This document shows positions 26,732 to 34,159 of a DNA stretch of 64,000 nt, piece after piece. The notes under the pieces are model-generated. The model did no database searches, was not told the origin of the DNA, and worked only from the letters and a program-made list of their open reading frames with translations. The stretch is from Pontibacter oryzae (GTDB taxonomy: Bacteria > Bacteroidota > Bacteroidia > Cytophagales > Hymenobacteraceae): NCBI RefSeq assembly GCF_003576375.1, contig NZ_QWGE01000005.1:124001-188000 (forward strand), in the 5' to 3' direction. Numbering within the stretch: the first letter of the stretch is position 1; every line of letters starts with the position of its first letter. Made by a program: the position numbers and the translations under genes.

Positions 26732-27097
26732 ATGGACTTAGCAAGGAAAGAGTTTGTAGAACAGTTTCAGAAACGCACCAAGCGTTTGGCAATTGATGTG
26801 ATCGAGTTCTCAAAATCGCTGCCCAAAACCGAGGAAGCTACGATTATGAAACGCCAGCTTCTGAGGTCCGTCACTTCGGTAGCAGCAAACTACAGAGCAG
26901 CATGCCGCGCACGCTCTGCGGCCGAGTTTCATGCAAAAATCAGCATCGTGATTGAGGAGGCAGATGAGACATTGTTTTGGCTTGAGCTGCTCGAAGAATC
27001 TGGCACTACAACAAAGGCATCCACCTCCCATCTGATGCAAGAATCAACTGAAATACTTTCTGTAATGGCAAAAGCACGCAAGAATACAAGCAAATAG
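26732..27097 (+). CDS. Four-helix-bundle protein (S23/IVP, Avd-like)
   Basis: A 121-residue basic helical protein of the S23 ribosomal/four-helix-bundle family (TIGR02436-like), recognised from RLAIDVIEFSKSLPKTEEATIMKRQLLRSVTSVAANYRAACRARSAAEF and ISIVIEEADETLFWLELLEES. Relatives are encoded inside 23S rRNA intervening sequences and as accessory proteins (Avd) of diversity-generating retroelements, where they form pentamers that bind nucleic acid. The ATG at 26732 is preceded by TTGGAAAG; a TTG start three codons earlier is possible. It lies tightly between inverted repeats inside cusA. Its role here is unknown; a part in mobility of the element is a hypothesis. Confidence 0.92.
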   Translation: MDLARKEFVEQFQKRTKRLAIDVIEFSKSLPKTEEATIMKRQLLRSVTSVAANYRAACRARSAAEFHAKISIVIEEADETLFWLELLEESGTTTKASTSHLMQESTEILSVMAKARKNTSK

Positions 27098-27098
27098 T

Positions 27099-27131
27099 AT
27101 TCAGTCATTCAAAAATCAGTTATTCAAAATT
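27099..27131. repeat. Right inverted repeat of the inserted element
   Basis: It is the reverse complement of 26688-26720 apart from two bases. Read rightward it has no stop in the frame of the downstream cusA half, and GAAAAT-ATG follows directly. It begins one base after the cargo stop codon. Confidence 0.9.
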
Positions 27132-27137
27132 GAAAAT

Positions 27138-29036
27138 ATGAAACTAACCAAGCAACAACGACTGTCGATCATCGAGAAGGCCTCTAAGCAGGTCGGGCCC
27201 AGTGTGTTCTGGAGCACGGTGATCGTGATCACTTCGTTCCTGCCGGTTTTCCTGCTCACGGGCCAGGAAGGCAAGCTATTTAGTCCGCTCGCCTGGACCA
27301 AGACGTTCATACTTATCGTGGATGCCGTGGTGGCCATTACGCTTACGCCGGTGCTAATCTCCTTTTTTCTGAAAGGCAAGTTTCGCGACGATAACGCCAA
27401 CCCCATAAACCGTGGCATGGAGCGAATCTATGGCCCGGTATTAAAGTGGTGTTTAAAGTGGCGCAAAACCACCATTGGTCTTAATGTGCTGGCTCTGCTC
27501 ATAGCCATCCCAATGCTTATGAGCCTGGGCACTGAGTTTATGCCGCCGCTGGATGAGGGCTCCATACTTTTTATGCCCGTTACGTTGCCCGATGTATCCA
27601 ATGCCGAGGCTAAGCGCATTTTGCAGGTGCAGGACAAGATCATCAAATCGGTGCCAGAGGTTGATCAGGTTTTAGGCAAGGCCGGCCGCGCCAGCACCGC
27701 CACCGACAACTCCCCTATCAGTATGATCGAGACCATCATCATGCTAAAGCCCCGCTCGGAGTGGCGCGAGGGCATCACCAAGCAGGATATCATTCAGGAG
27801 CTGGATGCCAAGCTGCAGATCCCCGGCGTGGTGAACGGCTGGACGCAGCCCATCATTAACCGCATCAACATGCTGGCCACCGGCATCCGCACCGATGTGG
27901 GCGTGAAAGTATACGGCCAGAACCTCGACTCTATTTATGCCGTGTCGGAGCGCGTGAAGCAGCAACTGGAGGCTATACCTGGCATTAAAGACCTGTACGT
28001 GGAGCCGATTACGGGCGGCAAATACCTCGAGATCGACATTGACCGCGAGGCGCTGGGCCGCTATGGACTCACTGTGGATGATGTGAACATGGTGGTGGAG
28101 TCGGCGCTGGGCGGGGCAAGTATAGGCAACACCATTGAGGGCCGCGAGCGCTTCGCCATAAATGTAAGGCTGGCGCAGGATTACCGCAACAGCGTGGAGC
28201 GCATCAAGCGCATTCCGCTGCAAACAGCAGCCACGGGTAGTATTCCGCTGTCGGCAGTGGCAAGTATACATTTCACGGATGGGCCGCCCATGATCAACTC
28301 CGAGGATGCGCAGCTGCGGGGAGCCGTGCTGTTTAACGTGCGCGAGCGCGATCTGGGCAGCACCGTGGAAGAAGCCATGGAAAAGATCAATACAAGTATA
28401 ACGGGCATCCCGGAGGGCTATTACCTGGAGTGGAGCGGCCAATGGGAGAACCAGGTGCGCGCTACGCAAACGCTCACCATCATCGTGCCGCTGGTGCTTG
28501 TCATCATCTTCCTGATTTTATACTTTTCTTTTAAGTCCTTGAAAGAGGCACTGCTAAACCTGGTCACTATTCCGTTTGCGTTGGTGGGTGGTGTGTTTAT
28601 AGTATACTTCTATGGCGTAAACCTGTCGGTGGCGGTGGCGGTGGGCTTTATCGCGCTGTTTGGCCTGGCCATAGAAACGGCCATGGTGATGGTGGTATAC
28701 CTGAACGAGGCCATGAAACAGCTGGTGGAAACAAAAGGAAACTCCTCCGAAACCATCACCAAGCAGGACATCCGCGATTACGTGTTCATGGGTGCTGCCA
28801 AGCGCCTGCGGCCAAAAATCATGACTGTGTCGGTGGCGCTGTTTGGTTTGGTGCCGGTGCTCTGGGCAACGGGTGTGGGTACCGATGTGATGTTGCCGAT
28901 TGTGTTGCCGATGATTGGCGGGGTATTCACCTCCTCCATCCATATTCTATTGGTAACGCCGGTAGTGTTTGAGATGGCAAAGGAATATGAACTGAAGAAA
29001 CACGGAAAACTCGATATTTACGATGTTAAGCACTAA
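27138..29036 (+). CDS. cusA: CusA-type heavy-metal RND transporter, C-terminal half (split gene)
   Basis: Residues corresponding to CusA from the TM4-TM5 loop to the C-terminus (632 aa). It begins MKLTKQQRLSIIEKASKQVG, then TM5-TM6 (VFWSTVIVITSFLPVFL, FILIVDAVVAITLTPVL), the second porter domain with PLDEGSILFMPVTLP and METI-type MIETIIMLKP segments, and the last six TM helices ending GVFTSSIHILLVTPVVF. The in-frame ATG lies where the inserted element ends, so this half has its own start. It overlaps the CusC start by 14 bases. If translated with the first half, a two-chain pump could form at a cytoplasmic loop break; otherwise this gene is inactive. Confidence 0.9.
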   Translation: MKLTKQQRLSIIEKASKQVGPSVFWSTVIVITSFLPVFLLTGQEGKLFSPLAWTKTFILIVDAVVAITLTPVLISFFLKGKFRDDNANPINRGMERIYGPVLKWCLKWRKTTIGLNVLALLIAIPMLMSLGTEFMPPLDEGSILFMPVTLPDVSNAEAKRILQVQDKIIKSVPEVDQVLGKAGRASTATDNSPISMIETIIMLKPRSEWREGITKQDIIQELDAKLQIPGVVNGWTQPIINRINMLATGIRTDVGVKVYGQNLDSIYAVSERVKQQLEAIPGIKDLYVEPITGGKYLEIDIDREALGRYGLTVDDVNMVVESALGGASIGNTIEGRERFAINVRLAQDYRNSVERIKRIPLQTAATGSIPLSAVASIHFTDGPPMINSEDAQLRGAVLFNVRERDLGSTVEEAMEKINTSITGIPEGYYLEWSGQWENQVRATQTLTIIVPLVLVIIFLILYFSFKSLKEALLNLVTIPFALVGGVFIVYFYGVNLSVAVAVGFIALFGLAIETAMVMVVYLNEAMKQLVETKGNSSETITKQDIRDYVFMGAAKRLRPKIMTVSVALFGLVPVLWATGVGTDVMLPIVLPMIGGVFTSSIHILLVTPVVFEMAKEYELKKHGKLDIYDVKH

Positions 29037-30306
29037 AAAGCATACTTCCTCCGGGCCAGATTGCATTGCGGTTGTTGCCATACTTTTAGTACTGCTAACT
29101 ACGCTATCTGCCCATGCGCAGCGACAGGCTCTACCTTTGGATAGCGTATTGCAGAACATCCGGAGCAACAACCCCATGCTGCAGCAGTACGATTTGCGGG
29201 CGAAGGCCCAGGATGCCTACGCAGAGGGTGCCACCAGCTGGATGGCCCCCATGGTAGGTGGCGGATTGTTCATGGTTCCGTATTCTGGTAATGCCGAGGA
29301 CCCTTCCGATCGCCAGGGCTCCTACATGCTTTCTGCGGAGCAAGCTATACCTAACCCAGCCAAACAGCGGGCCAAGCAAGCCGTTTTCGACTCGCGTGCG
29401 GCCATAGAGCAGGCCAAAGCCGAAGTGCTCTACAACGAGCTCCGTGCAAAAGCCAAGACAGCTTATTATAACCAGGTGGTGCTTACTAAAAAGCTTAACG
29501 TGCTGCAAGATAATGCCCGCATTATGGAGTACATGCTAAAACTGGCGCGCATCCGCTACCCATACAGCCAGGGCAAACTGGGTAGCATTTATAAGGCAGA
29601 GGCACGCCTGCATGAGGTAGAAAACATGCAGCTGATGACCCAAAGCGAGATTCAGCAACAAAGCGTACAGCTCAACATTCTTATGAGTCTGCCAAAAGCA
29701 CAGCCACTCGCAGTAGATACTTTACTAAGTATACCTGCCCCCGTGGCTCTATCCACCGACACGGCCTACCTGAACCAAAACCGCAGTGATCTCCGTCAGT
29801 TGGACCGCACCATCGAAAGCATGCGGCTGAGCGTGGAGCAGGAAAGGTTGGAGCGGAAGCCTGATTTCAGGGTTAGCTTTAACCACATGACGCCCCGCAG
29901 CAGCATGATGCCTGGCATGTTTACGGCCATGGGCATGGTATCCATCCCGATCGCTCCGTGGTCAGGCAAAATGTATAAAGCCAACACCAAAGCCATGAAC
30001 CTGGAGGTGGAAGCCATGCAGCGCGAACGCGAAAGCATCCTCAATGAGGCGCAAGGCATGATACGCAACATGGCACTGGAGCTGAACGCCAAGCGTGAGC
30101 AGGTAGAGAATTACCGTACCAAAATCCTGCCGGCGCTCAAGAAAAACTATGATGTAACCATGCTGGCGTACGAGCAAAACAGCACTGACCTGCCTGACGT
30201 GATTGATGCCTGGGAAGCCCTAAACATGGCCCAAATGGAATACCTGAACAACCTGCAAGCCCTCTACCAGCTAGCTGCAGCTTACGAGCGGGAGGTGGAG
30301 AGGTAA
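29023..30306 (+). CDS. cusC: TolC-family outer-membrane efflux channel (CusC-like)
   Basis: A 427-residue TolC-type outer-membrane factor with signal peptide (cleavage near AHAQ) and the duplicated coiled-coil helices of the family (RAKAKTAYYNQVVLTKKLNVLQDNARIMEYMLKLARIRY and the C-terminal NYRTKILPALKKNYDVTMLAYEQNSTDLPDVIDA). In the Cus system it forms the exit duct for Cu/Ag and other metals pumped by CusA. It overlaps the cusA C-half start-to-stop. Its TAA stop is part of the AATTTTGAATAACTGA repeat that begins at 30305, so an inserted element has reset its 3' end. Confidence 0.9.
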   Translation: MLSTKKHTSSGPDCIAVVAILLVLLTTLSAHAQRQALPLDSVLQNIRSNNPMLQQYDLRAKAQDAYAEGATSWMAPMVGGGLFMVPYSGNAEDPSDRQGSYMLSAEQAIPNPAKQRAKQAVFDSRAAIEQAKAEVLYNELRAKAKTAYYNQVVLTKKLNVLQDNARIMEYMLKLARIRYPYSQGKLGSIYKAEARLHEVENMQLMTQSEIQQQSVQLNILMSLPKAQPLAVDTLLSIPAPVALSTDTAYLNQNRSDLRQLDRTIESMRLSVEQERLERKPDFRVSFNHMTPRSSMMPGMFTAMGMVSIPIAPWSGKMYKANTKAMNLEVEAMQRERESILNEAQGMIRNMALELNAKREQVENYRTKILPALKKNYDVTMLAYEQNSTDLPDVIDAWEALNMAQMEYLNNLQALYQLAAAYEREVER

Positions 30307-30410
30307 TTTTGAATAACTGACTTTTGAATAATTGGATATGAAATGACTGAATAGCTACCGCCGTAGTGCTTTTTTATTCAATCATTCAGTTACTCAAAAT
30401 TCAAAATTAA
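30305..30410. repeat. ORF-less relative of the IVS-like element between cusC and cusB
   Basis: The left arm starts AATTTTGAATAACTGA (30305-30320), identical to the outer part of the cusA element, followed by CTTTTGAATAATTGG. The right arm (30374-30410) reads TTATTCAATCATTCAGTTAC and ends TCAAAATTAA. The arms are imperfect inverted repeats with about 50 bases between and no ORF. The element supplies the cusC stop codon and ends five bases before the next ATG. Confidence 0.75.
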
Positions 30411-30415
30411 CACAC

Positions 30416-31717
30416 ATGAAACGATACCTGAACATACTATTCCTGCTGCTTCTTGTGGCAATCACGGCCTGCTCCGAACAAGGGCAAACGCACGAGCACG
30501 CTGAGGGCACAACCTACACCTGCCCCATGCACCCGCAGATCGTGCAGAACCAGCCCGGCTCCTGCCCCATCTGTGGTATGGATCTGGTACCACAAAATGC
30601 GGCACATGGCGAGGCACTGGAGATAACCGATGATTTGGAGTTTCTGCTTCAGCCAACAAACCAAGCTGTTATCGCCAATATTCGCACTGTTACCCCAGCC
30701 TTTAACTCCCAGACGGATACTATGGAGATGGAAGGACTCATTACTTATGACGACCGCCGTGTGTACTCTATTCCTGCCCGGGTGAGCGGCCGCATCGAGA
30801 AGCTTTTTGTGAAGTACAATTATCAATCGATTTATAAGGGGCAAAAGCTGCTGGAGATATACAGCCCAGAGCTGGTAACTGCGCAAAAGGAACTGCTATA
30901 CTTAGCAAAATCCGCTTCGGAAGACAAGGCGCTGATAGAAGCAGCCAAGCAAAAACTGCGCTTGCTCGGAGCCACTGATGCCCAACTGAACCGCCTATTA
31001 CGAACCGGAGAGGCCAGCTATACTTTCGCTATTCACAGTCCTTACGATGGCTATGTGGTTGGGTTAAATACGACAGCTCCTGCAGCTAAGCCAGCTACCA
31101 TGCCTGTGTCAGCTTCTAAAAACTCAGGCATGGAAGGAAGTATGACGCAAAGCGCCCCAAGCCCAGGTTTAAATAGCACAGCCAGCGATCTCCCACTCCG
31201 CGAAGGCATGTATGTAAACACGGGCCAACCACTGCTGCGGGTAATAAATCCCGATCAGCTTTGGGCAGAGTTTAACGTTCCGGCCGGTAAAGTAACCGCT
31301 GTTGCTAAAGGTGCACCGGTGCAAATTACCTTCCCACAGCTACCCGGCGAACTGCTAGAGGCAAAAGTTGATTTTCTGCAGCCATTTTACGAAGCCGGCG
31401 AAAGCTTTGCCAAAATCAGGGTATACCTACCGGGCCAGCAAAAGCTGGCACGCGTAGGGCAACTAGTCTCTGCAAAAGCTACTTACGCCACAAAACCAAC
31501 GCTATGGGTACCTCGTGAGGCTGTCCTGGACCTTGGCACAAAAGCTGTTGCCTTTAAGAAAGTGAATGGGTCCTTTAAGCCAGTTGCAGTTACAACAAAC
31601 CAGGTAATAGGCAACCAAATACAAGTCATCAGCGGCCTTACCCAAACAGACACCATCTCTGGCAACGCCCAGTTTATGGTTGATAGCGAGAGTTTTGTGA
31701 AAGTCAATTTTGAGTAA
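30416..31717 (+). CDS. cusB: CusB-like periplasmic adaptor with heavy-metal-binding domain (copy 1)
   Basis: A 433-residue lipoprotein (lipobox ITAC near residue 19) of the membrane-fusion family. A heavy-metal-binding domain, YTCPMHPQIVQNQPGSCPIC ending GMD, lies at about 34-57 and offers Cys/His/Met ligands. Barrel-sandwich and hairpin domains follow (SGRIEKLFVKYNYQSIYKGQ, ELVTAQKELLYL), with a Met-rich insertion (MPVSASKNSGMEGSMTQ). It links the CusA pump to CusC. Its last residues NFE and stop lie in the AATTTTGAGTAACTGA repeat. The first 69 bases are identical to those of the next gene, although the rest has diverged widely. Confidence 0.9.
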   Translation: MKRYLNILFLLLLVAITACSEQGQTHEHAEGTTYTCPMHPQIVQNQPGSCPICGMDLVPQNAAHGEALEITDDLEFLLQPTNQAVIANIRTVTPAFNSQTDTMEMEGLITYDDRRVYSIPARVSGRIEKLFVKYNYQSIYKGQKLLEIYSPELVTAQKELLYLAKSASEDKALIEAAKQKLRLLGATDAQLNRLLRTGEASYTFAIHSPYDGYVVGLNTTAPAAKPATMPVSASKNSGMEGSMTQSAPSPGLNSTASDLPLREGMYVNTGQPLLRVINPDQLWAEFNVPAGKVTAVAKGAPVQITFPQLPGELLEAKVDFLQPFYEAGESFAKIRVYLPGQQKLARVGQLVSAKATYATKPTLWVPREAVLDLGTKAVAFKKVNGSFKPVAVTTNQVIGNQIQVISGLTQTDTISGNAQFMVDSESFVKVNFE

Positions 31718-31822
31718 CTGATTTATTAATGACCAAACTGTGAATAATTGACTTTTGAATAACTTAATGACTACTGTCACATTTTTTATTCAATCATTCA
31801 GTTGCTCGAAATTCAAAATTAA
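31706..31822. repeat. ORF-less relative of the IVS-like element between the two cusB genes
   Basis: The left arm AATTTTGAGTAACTGA (31706-31721) encodes the last residues and stop of the first cusB. A second copy-like stretch (GAATAATTGACTTTTGAATA) follows, and the right arm (31786-31822) is nearly identical to the right arm of the 30305 element. No ORF is inside. It ends five bases before the next ATG, exactly as its sister does. Confidence 0.75.
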
Positions 31823-31827
31823 CACAC

Positions 31828-33018
31828 ATGAAACGATACCTGAACATACTATTCCTGCTGCTTCTTGTGGCAATCACGGCCTGCTCCGAACAAGGGCATG
31901 AGCATGCCGAGGGCACAACCTACACCTGCCCCATGCACCCGCAGATCGTGCAAAACCAGCCCGGCACCTGCCCTATTTGTGGTATGGATCTGGTACCTGT
32001 TTCGCAAAGCGGCACTGAAGAGGGCGAACTGATGCTGAGCGAGAGCCAGATTGCCCTGGGCAACATCAAAACCGAGCGCGTAAAAACCGGTGATGTAAAC
32101 AGCAGCACCATCCTGACAGGCAAGCTGGTGCTCGACGAAACACAAACGGACGTGATCAGCAGCCGCGCCACTGGCCGCATCGAAAAGCTTTTTATCAAAG
32201 AATCAGGACAGGGAGTGCGCCAGGGACAGCCGCTCTACGAGCTTTACTCCGAAGAGCTCCTGACCCTGCAACGTGAATATTTGCTTGCCCTGAAACAGCA
32301 CCAGGAACTCGGAAAAGAGAATCCGCGCTTCGCATCTTTCCTGAATGCCGCCAAACAAAAACTGCTGCTCTTCGGCCTCACGCAAGCCCAGGTAAAAGCC
32401 CTATCGGGTAACAAGAACCTTGATGCGCGTGTTACCTTTGTGGCCCCTGCCGCTGGTGTGGTAACTGACCTGGCTGTTGCCGAAGGCCAATACGTGAGCG
32501 AAGGCACTGTACTTTTCCGGCTTGGTAAGCTGAACAAAATCTGGGTTGAGGCAGAACTTTACCCACAAGAGATTGCCAACGTGCAAGCCGGCGATCAGGT
32601 AAGCATTTCAGTTGAGGGCTTTGCAGAATCAGTTTCAGCCAAAGTTACATTCATTAGCCCGGAATACCGGCAGGGAAGCCAGGTAGCCATTCTGCGTGCT
32701 GAATTACCTAATACCGATAACCAATACCTACCGGGCATGCAGGCCAGTGTAATGCTTCCGGGGAAAAACGGTTCTCAGTTGGTACTGCCCACCGATGCCG
32801 TAATCCGGGATGGCCGGGGCAGCCACGTTTGGGTGCAGACGGGCAAGAGCACCTTCAAAGCCCGAATGGTAAACCTGGGCGATGAAAGCGCCGACCGCAT
32901 AGCCATACTTAGCGGCATCAAGGAAAACGAGAAAGTGGTAACCTCCGGGGCTTACCTGCTCTACAGCGAGTTCGTCCTCAAAAAAGGCGCTGACCCTATG
33001 GCGGGGCATCAGCATTAA
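31828..33018 (+). CDS. cusB: CusB-like periplasmic adaptor with heavy-metal-binding domain (copy 2)
   Basis: A 396-residue lipoprotein adaptor paralogous to the preceding gene. It has the same leader (MKRYLNILFLLLLVAITAC) and metal-binding domain (YTCPMHPQIVQNQPGTCPIC), then GNIKTERVKTGDVNSSTILTG, a lipoyl-like SGRIEKLFIKESGQ-type half (here TGRIEKLF), EELLTLQREYLLAL hairpin and a barrel ending GAYLLYSEFVLKKGADPM. It is closer to canonical CusB length than copy 1. Having two adaptors with one pump suggests hetero-hexamer adaptors or separate partners. A short unique acidic linker (SGTEEGELMLSESQ) follows the metal domain. Confidence 0.9.
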   Translation: MKRYLNILFLLLLVAITACSEQGHEHAEGTTYTCPMHPQIVQNQPGTCPICGMDLVPVSQSGTEEGELMLSESQIALGNIKTERVKTGDVNSSTILTGKLVLDETQTDVISSRATGRIEKLFIKESGQGVRQGQPLYELYSEELLTLQREYLLALKQHQELGKENPRFASFLNAAKQKLLLFGLTQAQVKALSGNKNLDARVTFVAPAAGVVTDLAVAEGQYVSEGTVLFRLGKLNKIWVEAELYPQEIANVQAGDQVSISVEGFAESVSAKVTFISPEYRQGSQVAILRAELPNTDNQYLPGMQASVMLPGKNGSQLVLPTDAVIRDGRGSHVWVQTGKSTFKARMVNLGDESADRIAILSGIKENEKVVTSGAYLLYSEFVLKKGADPMAGHQH

Positions 33019-33104
33019 ACCGCCTCGCAATGTTCGGCTGGCATTAAGTGGTAGACCTTATTAAAAAAGCATTTTAAATCAAGTATAATTAAATAACCAA
33101 ACAC

Positions 33105-33722
33105 ATGAAAAAGACACTATTTGCAGCGGCAGCAGTTGCGGCTTTTGCCTTTAGCGGATGCTCAGGGAACGATTCAGCGCAAAATGAATCGGCTGAGGCA
33201 CACACAGAAGAAATGGAACACGAAACCCTGCCGATATCGGTAGTGGTAGAAACGCCAACGTTTGAGTCGGTAGCTGAGCCTTTCCAAACGCAGGTGGAGG
33301 AACTTGTGGGCGAATACATGAAAATGAAGGATGCCCTGGTAAACTCAAATACAGAAGCCACCCAGGCAGCCGCTAAAGAGGTATTGCGTGTGGCCCAGGC
33401 CATGCCGCTGGGCACCCTGACTACCGACGAGAAAGCATTTGCCGAAGAGCACACCGCTGAAGTAATCACCAGCGCCGACAAAATTGCCAATGCCACAGAC
33501 CTAGATGAGCAGCGCGGCAACCTTGAATTGCTTTCGGAAGCCGTATTCTCGCTGGCCAAGGCTTTTGGCGCAGCAGACGGCGAGCTGTACTACCAGCACT
33601 GCCCGATGGCCCTGAATGGCGATGGCGGCTACTGGCTAAGCTCCGACAAAGCGATTCGTAACCCATACTTTGGTGAGCAGATGATGAGCTGCGGCAGCAC
33701 GGAAGAAGTATACAAAAAGTAA
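33105..33722 (+). CDS. DUF3347 lipoprotein
   Basis: A 205-residue lipoprotein (FSGCSG lipobox near residue 20) whose C-terminal part is a DUF3347 domain: a helical bundle with EYMKMKDALVNSNTEATQAAAKEVL, then the Cys/His/Met segment YYQHCPMALNGDGGYWLSS and RNPYFGEQMMSCG. The paired Cys and Met residues and its place as last gene of a Cus operon point to periplasmic copper binding. In other genomes this domain is found fused to or beside CusB. It ends at a strong terminator. Confidence 0.88.
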   Translation: MKKTLFAAAAVAAFAFSGCSGNDSAQNESAEAHTEEMEHETLPISVVVETPTFESVAEPFQTQVEELVGEYMKMKDALVNSNTEATQAAAKEVLRVAQAMPLGTLTTDEKAFAEEHTAEVITSADKIANATDLDEQRGNLELLSEAVFSLAKAFGAADGELYYQHCPMALNGDGGYWLSSDKAIRNPYFGEQMMSCGSTEEVYKK

Positions 33723-33737
33723 GGATTCACACCTAAT

Positions 33738-33773
33738 AAAGAGGCAGAACAGCAGCAGTTGTTCTGCCTCTTT
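33738..33773. terminator. Terminator of the metal-efflux operon
   Basis: A 14-bp perfect stem AAAGAGGCAGAACA/TGTTCTGCCTCTTT with an 8-base loop and a following T-rich run. Confidence 0.9.
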
Positions 33774-34159
33774 TGTTTTATACTTATTGATCTTCACCCG
33801 AAAGTATAACCGGTTATAAATCGTGTGATCATCACGTAACGCTTTAAGTATAAACCTCCCGCATACCCAATCCTAAGCTGGCTTAAACTTCCTAGAGCTT
33901 ATTCTATTAATACTTTTTATTTATTTTCTAAGCCGCAGGCAACCCTTCCCGGCGAATGCTCATCTATCAGGTCGTACAGCAAAGCACCCGTCTTTTTTGT
34001 GCTGCCCAATGTCCTGCAGCAGCGCCGGTTCGAAGAGTTTTCACCCGTGTTAGTCGAAAAAGGAGGGAACCTCGCAAACGGTAACTTGCTATACATAGTA
34101 CCTTGTTATAATGTTGAACAAATACATAAAACATCAACAACGCCAAACAAAACTCTACT
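33774..34159. other. Intergenic region upstream of the TonB-dependent receptor
   Basis: This 386-base gap holds three AAGTATA/ATACTT motifs, a near-palindrome around GTGTGATCATCAC (33819-33835 area) and, near 34100, TACCTTG as a weak -7 candidate about 50 bases before the receptor. No ORF of interest is seen. Confidence 0.45.

Larger units (their letters stand above)
26683..27137 (+). mobile_element. IVS-like insertion carrying a four-helix-bundle (S23/IVP) gene inside cusA
   Basis: About 455 bp separate the two cusA halves. They hold one ORF of the S23/IVP four-helix family flanked by 33-bp inverted repeats (26688-26720 and 27099-27131, 31 of 33 matching) and little else. The layout copies 23S rRNA intervening sequences, in which inverted repeats frame an S23 ORF and pair into a long stem. 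There is no transposase. The exact ends and any target duplication cannot be fixed without an empty site. ORF-less relatives follow at the next two gene junctions of the operon. Confidence 0.8.

Noticed and set aside
25396-29036. Reading the broken cusA as a sequencing frameshift or decaying pseudogene
   Set aside because: The halves are separated by 455 bp of unrelated DNA with a complete gene and inverted repeats, and each half is intact to the junction.
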